Origin: Bacteroidaceae bacterium
Lineage (GTDB): Bacteria; Bacteroidota; Bacteroidia; Bacteroidales; Bacteroidaceae
Assembly: GCA_030843315.1 (NCBI GenBank)
Contig: JAUUPT010000080.1
Location: 1-16,059 of the forward strand
DNA length: 16,059 nucleotides
Direction of reading: 5' to 3'
The notes beneath the pieces were generated by a model, which saw only the letters and a program-made list of their open reading frames with translations, searched no databases and had not been told where the DNA came from. The translations under genes were made by a program, and so were the position numbers. Each line of letters begins with the position of its first letter. Positions within the stretch are counted from its first letter, which is position 1. Of the stretch, positions 1-6,996 are shown piece by piece.

Positions 1-26
1 TTATCATCTACAACATAATATAGGGC

Positions 27-182
27 AAATGTCGCATTTATAACTTGAACTCAGACCAAATAAAAGTTGAGCGCCTTTTTACTCTCACACCCTCACTAAT
101 TCTCTGTATCCCTTTGTTAGTCGGTGTTTCAGGTATGAGAGCAACAGTGAGGGAGCTATGAGGGTAAACTTTTGCCCTCATA
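27..182. repeat. CCCTCA/TGAGGG inverted-repeat cluster
   Basis: This is the gene-free stretch before the first CDS. CCCTCACT at 90-97 is the exact reverse complement of AGTGAGGG at 146-153. TATGAGGG at 157-164 pairs with CCCTCATA at 175-182, and the stem can extend inward by one G-U and three A-T pairs, leaving a 2-nt gap. TGAGGG also recurs directly at 148-153 and 159-164. A smaller dyad, AAATG-TCG-CATTT, lies at 27-39. No T-tract follows the 157-182 hairpin, so it does not look like a simple terminator. It could be an operator, a REP-like palindromic element or a recombination remnant. The sequence does not decide between these. Confidence 0.5.
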
Positions 183-228
183 CGCTATATTTCTCGTATT
201 ATTCCCTCGCTCTCTGATTTATTCTGCT

Positions 229-236
229 TACCTTTG
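229..236 (+). promoter_or_regulatory. Putative -7 promoter box for the 259 CDS
   Basis: TACCTTTG matches the Bacteroides -7 consensus TAnnTTTG exactly. It lies 22 nt before the ATG at 259, giving a predicted leader of roughly 15 nt. No good TTTG -33 element is visible at the expected distance, so the call rests on the -7 box alone. Its position inside the longer open frame (172-696) argues for the 259 start. Confidence 0.4.
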
Positions 237-258
237 CAGTAACAAAACTTTATACAAA

Positions 259-696
259 ATGAAAGATTTCGATTTCTCGCAGGTACCCTATGGCTTTGGT
301 CTGTGTGCCTCTTCCGATTGTTCCAAAGCCTCAACTTGCCTGCGGCATATTGCCTTAGAATATGCTCCGGCAAATCGTCCTTTCCTTCCAACCTTGAATC
401 CTAATAAACTGAAAGCCATGAAAGGAAAGTGCGAATATTATTGTCCGAATGAAACCGTGCGTTATGCCAAAGGTTTTACATGTACCATGGATTCTCTGAC
501 CGTTGGCGTCTCCACCACATTCCGTTGGCGGCTCATAGGGCATTTCGGCCGTAAGAACTACTACCTTGCCCGCAGGGGCGACTGGCTGATAAAACCTGCC
601 GACCAACAATATATCATTCGTCAGGCTAAAGACTGCGGACTCCAACTCGATGATTATTTTGACGCCTATGTAGAGGGTTACAACTGGAGAGATTAA
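259..696 (+). CDS. Small Cys-rich protein, probable DUF6078 family
   Basis: This encodes a 145-aa soluble protein with no signal peptide or membrane segment. I recall similar Bacteroidales proteins filed under DUF6078, but this is from memory and no function is known to me. The start at 259 was chosen over 172 because a promoter-like -7 box sits at 229-236 and the extra 29 residues look like translated non-coding sequence. Cysteines cluster at C16, C21 and C27, and again at C58 and C62, with further ones at C75 and C126. The spacing C-x4-C-x5-C plus C-x3-C suggests metal or Fe-S binding, which is inference. The C-terminal half is basic and aromatic (FGRKNYYLARRGDW, about residues 96-109). The gene stands alone and is closed by a strong terminator at 745-770. 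Confidence 0.65.
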   Translation: MKDFDFSQVPYGFGLCASSDCSKASTCLRHIALEYAPANRPFLPTLNPNKLKAMKGKCEYYCPNETVRYAKGFTCTMDSLTVGVSTTFRWRLIGHFGRKNYYLARRGDWLIKPADQQYIIRQAKDCGLQLDDYFDAYVEGYNWRD

Positions 697-744
697 ACGA
701 GCGTATTGCCTTAATCCTCTTTTTTGCGCTCCCGATATCTGACT

Positions 745-770
745 GCACCCTCTCGAAAAGGGTGCTTTTT
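745..770 (+). terminator. Rho-independent terminator after the 259 CDS
   Basis: GCACCC at 745-750 pairs perfectly with GGGTGC at 760-765 across a 9-nt loop and is followed directly by TTTTT at 766-770. It lies 48 nt after the TAA of the upstream gene and isolates it from the cassette starting at 1127. Confidence 0.85.
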
Positions 771-830
771 GTGCCATTTACCTGCATGCATCTTCTTGAT
801 ATATAGTGTTATGCAGTTTCCTGCCAGTAG

Positions 831-992
831 GATACGCTCGTTCCTTCCTTTAGAAACGAGCGTTTCTGCCTTTGGATACGGGCGTTTCTCCTTTAGGAAA
901 CGGGCGTGTCCTCCTGGGGTGACAAGCGTGTCCGCTTGTGGTGACGGATGTGTCCGCCTGTGGAGACGGACGTGACTGCCTGTGGAGACGAC
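831..992. repeat. Degenerate 22-bp tandem repeat array, seven units
   Basis: Seven head-to-tail units of exactly 22 bp start at 831, 853, 875, 897, 919, 941 and 963, with a partial eighth from 985. Each begins G-A/T-N-A-C-G or a close variant, carries CGT(T/G)TC or a close variant around unit position 9-14 (except the first unit, which is the most divergent), and ends with a CC-T-rich tail such as GCCTTTG or GCCTGTG. In the second unit, GAAACG-AG-CGTTTC is a perfect dyad; in the fifth, ACAAGCG-TGTC-CGCTTGT is a perfect stem-loop. Units drift gradually from AT-richer (GAAAC, TTTAG) to GC-richer (GAGAC, CTGTG) along the array. 22 is not a multiple of 3, so this is not a coding repeat, and there are no spacers, so it is not CRISPR. 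Function is unknown. It lies between a terminator and the promoter of the 1127 gene. Confidence 0.85.
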
Positions 993-1027
993 TATGATAA
1001 CAATTCATTCAGACGAAATATAACATA

Positions 1028-1063
1028 TTTGTAGGTTTATCTTTAAATTATTTTCTATTTTTG
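1028..1063 (+). promoter_or_regulatory. Putative promoter of the 1127-4028 cassette
   Basis: TATTTTTG at 1056-1063 is an exact TAnnTTTG -7 box. TTTG at 1028-1031 could serve as the -33 element, but the 24-nt spacing is longer than the usual 19-21. The predicted start near 1070 leaves a leader of about 57 nt before the ATG at 1127. Confidence 0.5.
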
Positions 1064-1126
1064 TAGCATTATATAACCGGATACATAGGATTCATCCCCG
1101 TCCGGCATAAACCGATATATAACACG

Positions 1127-2236
1127 ATGAAGAGAATGAATATTTATTTGCTGACCATGCTTTGGGTTTTGGGAGTGACAGTAGCTTTTATGCTTTTGTG
1201 CTATATCCTGTCCGGTTTCGATACATCTGCACTTGTTCTGGTATCCATTTTATGGGGCATTCCGGTAGTGCCTTATCTTTTGTTCGTCGCCTGTAGTTTT
1301 ATGTTCGGACTGAAAGGAACGGAACATCTCTATTGGGCGGTCGGCTCGCTGCTTGTCTATGGTGCGCTGACTTACCTTCTGTTGCCTTCATGTCAGGTGG
1401 CGGCGGATCCGCAGATTATACATGCTACGTTGAAGTTGGTCACCTTTTTTGCTATTGCTTTCGGGTGCGGTTGTCTGTGGCGCCTGGGCATGGGGCATTC
1501 TTCTATTTGGCTGGGTGGGGCAAAAGTCCTTGTATCACTATGTACCGGAGCAGTGTTGGGCTACATCATGCTGGCAAACCTGAATGAAATAGGCGGACTT
1601 AATGATAAGTATTGGGCGCAGGAACAATACAATGATGACAAGACACTCTTTTATGAAGCCCGAATGCATTTCTCACCTTTCCCGGCAAGGGTTGTCGGTG
1701 TACGTTACTTCAACAAATACGGGCGGTATGCCGGTGGCAGCGCCAGCCAGCCGTGCAACTACCAATTGAATGATATGCGGTTGGGCGAAACGCCGGACGG
1801 CAGTGCCGACATCCTGCTCTATAAACAATATAAACGGATCGTAACGGATTTGCTGGCAGATTGCAAGGACGCTTTTCGTAAAGAGTCGGGCAATACGACC
1901 ACTTATTTATTTTATAAGAACGACACCTTATGCCGTATGGAAACCGAACGCTACGAAAACGGCATTCTCTCGAAAATCTGTAGGTTTGAATCCATATCCG
2001 GTAATAATTATGATGTTGTCGAGAGATTTGATGAACTGGGTGTACCGCAGGAAATGTTTCGTAATAGCAGCCCTTTCCTTCGGCTTTGGTGTATTTACTA
2101 TTTCCAGGTAGAAGCGGAAGTTCCCCGGTTCAGCTACGGATATGATGACCCGGAGAATCCGAATCTCGATGAACGGCTCCGCCGGCTTTTGGAAAGCGGG
2201 GGGCTGTTTGAACAGGATTGCGACTCACTCGAATAA
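1127..2236 (+). CDS. Five-TM membrane protein with soluble C-terminal domain, unknown function
   Basis: This 369-aa protein belongs to no family I recognise. The N-terminal 150 residues hold about five hydrophobic segments (roughly 5-28, 35-60, 68-86, 101-118 and 126-149). A hydrophilic domain of about 220 residues follows. Residues 262-312 of the tail (FYKNDTLCRMETERYENGIL...) look like one or two degenerate MORN_2-type beta-hairpin repeats and resemble residues 34-83 of the secreted protein encoded at 2718-4028. The likely start is ATG 1127; another in-frame ATG follows at 1136. The next gene begins 19 nt after its stop, and all three genes to 4028 point the same way, so an operon is likely. 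Which side of the inner membrane the tail faces cannot be told from the sequence. Being a real gene is well supported by length, promoter and membrane pattern; its function is open. Confidence 0.8.
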   Translation: MKRMNIYLLTMLWVLGVTVAFMLLCYILSGFDTSALVLVSILWGIPVVPYLLFVACSFMFGLKGTEHLYWAVGSLLVYGALTYLLLPSCQVAADPQIIHATLKLVTFFAIAFGCGCLWRLGMGHSSIWLGGAKVLVSLCTGAVLGYIMLANLNEIGGLNDKYWAQEQYNDDKTLFYEARMHFSPFPARVVGVRYFNKYGRYAGGSASQPCNYQLNDMRLGETPDGSADILLYKQYKRIVTDLLADCKDAFRKESGNTTTYLFYKNDTLCRMETERYENGILSKICRFESISGNNYDVVERFDELGVPQEMFRNSSPFLRLWCIYYFQVEAEVPRFSYGYDDPENPNLDERLRRLLESGGLFEQDCDSLE

Positions 2237-2255
2237 TAATGTAAACTGATAGCGT

Positions 2256-2639
2256 ATGAACTGGTATATATATTGGCATCTGGCCGTAGAAGAATATTGT
2301 GGTGAAATATGTCTTTTCCCATCTAAAAAACGTGGCCTTATATTTGCACTGACCTCTTTACCGATAATGATAATCTGCGGCTTTCTTATTCAGCTCGCCG
2401 GGCAGCAGTTGGCAATTCCTCTCCTTGAAAACTATGCCATTAAAGCCGGTATCGCATTGGGGATAATCGATTGTCTGCTACTCTATGACGGTAGCAAACG
2501 CTATCGAAGATGGAGAAGTGCGTATGAGAAATGCCGTACGGATGAGAAAGATATGGGGAGCTTCATTTTGGCCTGCCTTGCGTTTCTTGGTATGCTTGTC
2601 ATTCTTTACACTGAATTCGGGGCGCTGTCGCTGCTCTAA
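2256..2639 (+). CDS. Small three-TM membrane protein, unknown function
   Basis: This 127-aa protein has three hydrophobic segments at about residues 27-47, 60-77 and 102-118. A strongly basic patch (KRYRRWR, residues 81-87) lies in the loop before the last segment. By the positive-inside rule this patch should be cytoplasmic, which would put the N-terminus outside only if segment 1 spans fully; I do not assign a topology firmly. There is no signal peptide and I recognise no domain. It begins 19 nt after the preceding stop and is followed by a 78-nt gap before the next gene, with no terminator seen in that gap. It is best read as the middle gene of the 1127-4028 cassette, perhaps forming a membrane complex with the first gene's product. 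Confidence 0.7.
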   Translation: MNWYIYWHLAVEEYCGEICLFPSKKRGLIFALTSLPIMIICGFLIQLAGQQLAIPLLENYAIKAGIALGIIDCLLLYDGSKRYRRWRSAYEKCRTDEKDMGSFILACLAFLGMLVILYTEFGALSLL

Positions 2640-2717
2640 GTAAAATGGTAAGTTGGTATTCGGTGAAGAAGCGTTGTTTCGAGAAAAAAAAACGATTAGC
2701 ACCGACTTTAAAAGAAT

Positions 2718-4028
2718 ATGATTATGAGAAATGTTATTAGAATATTACTGTTGTTTTTATCTTTATCGCCATTTGTTACGGCAAGTGCACAACAGGATAT
2801 AAAGAGAGATACTACGTATCGGAAAGACGGCACGTTATGGAAGATTAGCGAGTATGTGGGCGGAAAGTTGATGAAACGCCAAACGTATGAAAATCATAAG
2901 CTGATAGATATTACTTCTTTTCGGGACGGAGAGCCTTATGGATGGTCGGAATCCTGGGATTATGATCGCGATACTTATCGCCGGTGTTTCTACAAAGGAT
3001 GGGGATCACCCCGCCTTATTGATGAGTATGCGGTGTGGCACGACCAGAAAGGTCTGTCCGGTCGCACCATACAAGATGAGCAAGGCTACAAGACTCATTC
3101 TTTTTACAAACCCGACTGTGACTCTACACAGACGGAGATAACCGATACCCATATCGTACTGCGCGACTACAAAGATGGCCGGCTCCGTTCGTTGGAACAC
3201 TATACGTCCGACATCGTTCCCGACGGAGTGTTCGAGAGCTATCACCCCAGCGGACTTGTAGCGTGCAGGCAGCTGTACAAGCAAGGGGAACTGATGAGCG
3301 AACAGTTTTATGACCATAAAGGTGGATCAATGGCCGACAAAGTTGACACGGAAAGCATAGCATCCAACGAACAGGAACCGATAGAAGAATGTGTCACGAC
3401 CGTTGCAGTAAAGGTTACCAAGCTGACAAAAGAGGAATATCGGGAACTTCTCCGAAAGAGGTGTGAAAGCAATGCTTTTCACGATTGTCTGGAAATGGGA
3501 CACGACCTCGTTATTCGCAATGCTGCGGGCGAAGTGCTATTGGAACGCCATTCGACAGAAGAAGACTATATCGATGGGGGACATCTGAATTTCGCCTATT
3601 ACGGATGTGACAAGAAACAGGGAATACATTTGGGTTTCTCCAGCTACGGCGATTACAACCTTGTGCATTTCTTCTTTGTACGGGAAAAAGTGCCTGCACC
3701 GGAAAGCTCCGATAACGGTTCCGAATATCTGGATATTGCTGCCGAGTGTGTTTCCGTTCATGATTCTACCGGCTGGATTGCAGCATTGTCGAATGACAAT
3801 CGCGGTACAAGCGCAGTATATAATCTATCCATTTATCATCAAGACGGAGCAGAGTTCCATCTGTTTTTCAGTGAAGATGTCTGCTTGATTACCGGTATCC
3901 CGGATATGTGGTGGGTTGGTGATAACTCCTTACTTGTCTCCTTCTCAGAAGAGGAGGCGTATCGTATAGATATCGACCCCGAAGCACTGAATCCGGAGTT
4001 ATCGGAAGAAGAGGACGGCGATATATAA
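2718..4028 (+). CDS. Secreted protein with MORN_2-like repeats
   Basis: This 436-aa protein has a signal peptide (hydrophobic residues 7-19, then TASA-QQD, predicted cut after A24). The start could be M1 or M3, since ATGs at 2718 and 2724 are in frame. Residues 34-200 contain degenerate repeats of the MORN_2/YwqK type: DGTLWKISEYVGGKL (38-52), DGRLRSLEHY (153-162) and the clearest, DGVFESYHPSGLVACRQLYK (169-188). Residues 240-436 form a separate beta-rich domain I do not recognise, ending in an acidic tail (SEEEDGDI). There is no lipobox cysteine, so the mature protein is probably periplasmic or exported. In other bacteria MORN_2 proteins occur as surface or secreted proteins and as YwqK-type antitoxins, but no toxin partner is visible here. 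It is the last gene of the cassette. The 158-nt gap that follows shows no convincing terminator. Confidence 0.75.
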   Translation: MIMRNVIRILLLFLSLSPFVTASAQQDIKRDTTYRKDGTLWKISEYVGGKLMKRQTYENHKLIDITSFRDGEPYGWSESWDYDRDTYRRCFYKGWGSPRLIDEYAVWHDQKGLSGRTIQDEQGYKTHSFYKPDCDSTQTEITDTHIVLRDYKDGRLRSLEHYTSDIVPDGVFESYHPSGLVACRQLYKQGELMSEQFYDHKGGSMADKVDTESIASNEQEPIEECVTTVAVKVTKLTKEEYRELLRKRCESNAFHDCLEMGHDLVIRNAAGEVLLERHSTEEDYIDGGHLNFAYYGCDKKQGIHLGFSSYGDYNLVHFFFVREKVPAPESSDNGSEYLDIAAECVSVHDSTGWIAALSNDNRGTSAVYNLSIYHQDGAEFHLFFSEDVCLITGIPDMWWVGDNSLLVSFSEEEAYRIDIDPEALNPELSEEEDGDI

Positions 4029-4186
4029 TAGGGAAATAAGAAAATACTGAATTCATTTAAATCTCTTATAATTGGCTTGACAGATAAATTTAACTTTTTT
4101 GCTGGATTATGTGATATATATGCTTTTATTTTATACTTTTACCCCGGCTAATCTTATAATGACAAAACTATCTCCGACATTTTGCT

Positions 4187-5401
4187 ATGAACATGATGGA
4201 AGAACAAGAATTAAGAAAAGAAAATGAACGGCTAAAAGAGGAATTGAGTTTTTATAAAAAGAAAACTGAATTGCTGACAGAGAAAACGTTGGAGAAAGCC
4301 ATTAAAGATGAGAAAGAAGCTTATCAGATGATGAGAACTATCTTTCGTAAACTACCTTCGGCTATCCTGATTAAAGATATAGAAGACGATTATCGTTTTT
4401 ATATCATTAATAAGAAATTCGAACAGATGTGTAATATGCCTCAAGAGGCATTGATTGGTAAGACGGACTACGAGGTTTTTCCGAAAGATGAAGCCGACAA
4501 ATACCGGGAAGATGACATAAAAGCTTCCGCATACACGGAAGAGGCTCCTATGCTGATTCATGAAATCGTTACTTCTCCCGACCGTGGTGTCAGTACCCAT
4601 CTGCAAACCATCAAGTTCTCTTTCTCCTTTAAAGGGAAAAGGTTGCTGGTCTGCGTAGGAATGGATGTCACCTTGCAGCATCAGATGATGGATCAACTGA
4701 AAGAAGCTTTGGATAAGGCCGAGCAAACCGACAAACTGAAATCGCAGTTCATTGCCAATATGAGTCATGAAATAAGAACGCCGCTGAACTCCATCGTCGG
4801 CTTTTCGCAACTCATTGCCGAAGCTGAAAGTAAGGAAAAACAGGAAGAATACAATCGTATTGTTGCATTTAATAATAATCTGCTGCTGACCCTTTTCGAA
4901 GATATTCTGACTCTTTCTATATTGGATTCCAGTAAAATGGTTTTCAAGGATATGGTGTTTAACTTCCCGCTTATGTTTAGCGATCTTGCTATTCAGATGA
5001 GGGCAAAAGTTCATAAACCGGATGTGGAATTTATCTGCGAGAATCCACTCAAAGAGTTGATGGTCAAGGCAGACAGTGACCGCCTGACCCAAATCGTCAC
5101 TAACTTGATAACCAATGCCGTTAAATTTACCCAGCATGGATATGTCAAGATGGGATATGCCTGCAAAGATAACGGATTGGAACTCTATGTAGAGGATACG
5201 GGCATGGGTATTGAGGAACAGAATTTACCTAGAATATTCGATCGTTTCAAGAAGTTGAATCCTTTTATACAAGGTACCGGGCTGGGATTGCCTATTTGCA
5301 AATCTATTACCGAACAGATGGGAGGCAAGATTTGGGTGGAATCCGAGTATGGAAAAGGTTCTATATTCCATGTATGGCTTCCATGTTTATACAAGAACTG
5401 A
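4187..5401 (+). CDS. Soluble PAS-domain sensor histidine kinase
   Basis: This 404-aa protein begins with a predicted coiled coil (about 5-45, rich in E, K and L), then a PAS domain (about 46-165). A HisKA dimerisation domain follows with the H-box SHEIRTPLNSIVGF, giving phospho-acceptor H194. The HATPase_c domain shows the N-box TNLITNAVKF (N306, N310), G1 box EDTGMGI (D337), F-box FDRF and G2 box GTGLGL (363-368). All catalytic motifs are intact. There is no membrane segment, so it should sense a cytoplasmic signal through PAS. No response regulator is adjacent and no receiver domain is fused, so its partner lies elsewhere. ATGs at 4187, 4193 and 4196 are all possible starts. A weak -7-like TACTTTTA lies at 4134-4141 without a matching -33. 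It is convergent with gdhA and shares a terminator with it. Confidence 0.95.
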   Translation: MNMMEEQELRKENERLKEELSFYKKKTELLTEKTLEKAIKDEKEAYQMMRTIFRKLPSAILIKDIEDDYRFYIINKKFEQMCNMPQEALIGKTDYEVFPKDEADKYREDDIKASAYTEEAPMLIHEIVTSPDRGVSTHLQTIKFSFSFKGKRLLVCVGMDVTLQHQMMDQLKEALDKAEQTDKLKSQFIANMSHEIRTPLNSIVGFSQLIAEAESKEKQEEYNRIVAFNNNLLLTLFEDILTLSILDSSKMVFKDMVFNFPLMFSDLAIQMRAKVHKPDVEFICENPLKELMVKADSDRLTQIVTNLITNAVKFTQHGYVKMGYACKDNGLELYVEDTGMGIEEQNLPRIFDRFKKLNPFIQGTGLGLPICKSITEQMGGKIWVESEYGKGSIFHVWLPCLYKN

Positions 5402-5423
5402 TTCATTATCCCCGGTTATCTGA

Positions 5424-5475
5424 ATAATGAAGAAAAGGCGAAGAACTTTGCAGTCCTTCGCCTTTTCTTCATTAT
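5424..5475. terminator. Bidirectional terminator between the PAS kinase gene and gdhA
   Basis: A perfect 20-bp inverted repeat: 5424-5443 pairs with 5456-5475 around a 12-nt loop. The arms contain GAAGAAAAGGCGAAG and CTTCGCCTTTTCTTC, so a GC core is followed by T-rich sequence on both strands. It lies 22 nt after the kinase stop and 25 nt after the gdhA stop. Confidence 0.85.
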
Positions 5476-5500
5476 ATACTTGTATTACTATGGCTTAGTC

Positions 5501-6838
5501 TTACAGAATGCCTTGTGCCATCATGGCTTTCGCTACCTTCATGAAGCCGGCAACGTTAGCACCCTTCACGTAGTTTACATATCCGTTAGCTTCTGTACCA
5601 TACTGTACGCAAGCTGCGTGGATGTTCTTCATGATGCTCTTCAGTTTTTCGTCTACCTCTTCTGCGCTCCAGCTCAACTTGATAGAGTTCTGGGTCATTT
5701 CGAGGCCGGATACTGATACACCACCTGCATTGGCAGCCTTGCCCGGAGCATACAGAATCTTAGCATCTTGGAATACTTTGATGGCTTCGGGAGTAGAAGG
5801 CATGTTGGCTCCTTCGGATACGGCCATTACACCGTTGGCAACGAGTTGGCGAGCTTGGTCACCGTTGATTTCGTTCTGAGTGGCAGAGGGCAGAGCGATG
5901 TCTGCTTTTTCGCCCCAAGGCTTAGCACCTTCTACATACTTAACGCCCGGATATTGCTCGGCATATTCGCGGATACGTCCACGGTAAAGGTTTTTCAGTT
6001 CCATGATGTAGTCCAGTTTCTCGCGGTCGATGCCGGCAGGGTCGTATACATAACCGTCGGAGTCGGACATGGTCAATACTTTACCACCCATCTCCAATAC
6101 TTTTTCGGCAGTGTATTGGGCTACGTTACCGGAACCGGAAATCAGACAAGTCTTGCCTTTCAGGTCAGTGCCCTTAGTCTTCAGCATTTCCATCAGGAAG
6201 TAGATGTTACCGTAACCGGTAGCTTCGGGACGAATCAGTGAACCGCCGAATTCGCGGCCTTTACCTGTGAATGTTCCGGTAAATTCGTGAGCCAGTTTCT
6301 TGTACATACCGAACATGAAACCTACTTCGCGACCGCCTACACCGATATCACCGGCAGGAACGTCCGTCTCGGGACCGATATGACGCCACAGTTCCAGCAT
6401 GAAGGCTTGGACGAAACGCATTACTTCGGCATTGGACTTGCCACGCGGAGAGAAGTCGGAACCACCTTTACCGCCACCCATAGGCAACGTAGTCAGTGAG
6501 TTCTTGAATGTCTGTTCGAAAGCAAGGAATTTCAAGATAGAGAGGTTTACAGAAGCATGGAAGCGTACGCCGCCTTTGTACGGGCCAATGGCGTTGTTGT
6601 GCTGTACACGGTAACCCATGTTGGTTTGTACGTTGCCTTTGTCATCCACCCAAGTAACGCGGAACTGAAAAACACGGTCGGGAATGCAAAGACGTTCAAT
6701 CAGATTGGCTTTGTCAAACTCCGGATGTTTGTTGTACTCTTCTTCAATAGTAGAAAGAACTTCTTCTACTGCCTGATGATACTCTGGTTCGTTGGGGAAC
6801 CGTCTTTTGAGGTCTTCTAATACCTTTGCTGCATTCAT
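5501..6838 (-). CDS. gdhA: Glutamate dehydrogenase, family I (NADP-type or dual)
   Basis: This enzyme interconverts 2-oxoglutarate plus ammonia and L-glutamate in the cytoplasm. The 445-aa length is normal for hexameric family I GDH. The substrate-binding motif GPYKGGVRFH gives K88. The glycine-rich signature PMGGGKGGSDF gives catalytic K124, and PAGDIGVGGREVG gives D164. The Rossmann motif is GSGNVA (235-240), followed by a SDSDG segment at the end of the second beta strand that resembles NADP-using enzymes. Cofactor choice is not certain, because the B. thetaiotaomicron family I enzyme has been described as using both NADH and NADPH. The gene has its own promoter (6950-6980), a leader of about 105 nt, and a shared terminator with the convergent PAS kinase gene. 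It is insulated from the maeB unit by the hairpin at 6997-7034. Confidence 0.97.
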   Translation of the reverse strand: MNAAKVLEDLKRRFPNEPEYHQAVEEVLSTIEEEYNKHPEFDKANLIERLCIPDRVFQFRVTWVDDKGNVQTNMGYRVQHNNAIGPYKGGVRFHASVNLSILKFLAFEQTFKNSLTTLPMGGGKGGSDFSPRGKSNAEVMRFVQAFMLELWRHIGPETDVPAGDIGVGGREVGFMFGMYKKLAHEFTGTFTGKGREFGGSLIRPEATGYGNIYFLMEMLKTKGTDLKGKTCLISGSGNVAQYTAEKVLEMGGKVLTMSDSDGYVYDPAGIDREKLDYIMELKNLYRGRIREYAEQYPGVKYVEGAKPWGEKADIALPSATQNEINGDQARQLVANGVMAVSEGANMPSTPEAIKVFQDAKILYAPGKAANAGGVSVSGLEMTQNSIKLSWSAEEVDEKLKSIMKNIHAACVQYGTEANGYVNYVKGANVAGFMKVAKAMMAQGIL

Positions 6839-6885
6839 AATCTAACTTCTTTTATTGGTTATTGTTTCTCGTTTCTGGTTAAAGC

Positions 6886-6923
6886 GGTCTCACCTTACAA
6901 GGTTTCACCTCTTGTTTCCTTGT
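6886..6923 (-). promoter_or_regulatory. Repeats in the gdhA leader
   Basis: The predicted 5' leader of gdhA holds a near-identical 9-mer pair (plus strand GGTCTCACC at 6886-6894 and GGTTTCACC at 6901-6909, 15 bp apart). It also has a small hairpin: in the transcript, ACAAGG (from 6923-6918) can pair with CCTTGT (from 6902-6897). CCTTACAAGG at 6893-6902 is a further partial dyad. These could be a regulator site or leader structure. No known riboswitch is recognised. Confidence 0.35.
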
Positions 6924-6949
6924 ATCTTCTTTTCTTAAGTTTGCGGTTG

Positions 6950-6980
6950 CAAAAGTATACATAAAAATGAAACAAACAAA
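6950..6980 (-). promoter_or_regulatory. gdhA promoter, Bacteroides type
   Basis: Read on the minus strand, TTTG (6977-6980) is followed after exactly 19 nt by TACTTTTG (6950-6957), matching the -33/-7 consensus TTTG and TAnnTTTG. Alternative TTTG boxes lie directly beside it at 6973-6976 and 6981-6984. Transcription should start near 6943. This is the best promoter in the window. Confidence 0.8.
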
Positions 6981-6996
6981 CAAATTATAAATAAAA

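Noticed and set aside
1..78. C-terminal end of a gene on the minus strand at the left edge
   Set aside because: The short open stretch before the stop at 1-6 is bounded by another stop about 70 nt upstream, so it cannot be part of a long gene in this frame, and it contains no plausible start.
172..258. Longer N-terminus for the first gene, starting at 172
   Set aside because: A -7 promoter box at 229-236 lies inside this extension, and the first 29 residues do not resemble the rest of the soluble protein.
724..975. 83-codon open frame over the 22-bp repeat region
   Set aside because: It runs through the terminator and the tandem repeats; 22 bp is not a multiple of 3 and the translation has no regular repeat or domain.
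831..992. CRISPR array
   Set aside because: Units abut with no spacers, diverge too much between copies, and no cas genes are present.
2718..4028. YwqK-type antitoxin of a toxin-antitoxin pair
   Set aside because: The repeats resemble MORN_2, but the protein has a signal peptide and a large extra domain, and no toxin-like gene is adjacent.
4352..5137. 261-codon open frame antisense to the PAS kinase gene
   Set aside because: It lies within a histidine kinase with complete motifs; the translation shows no family features.
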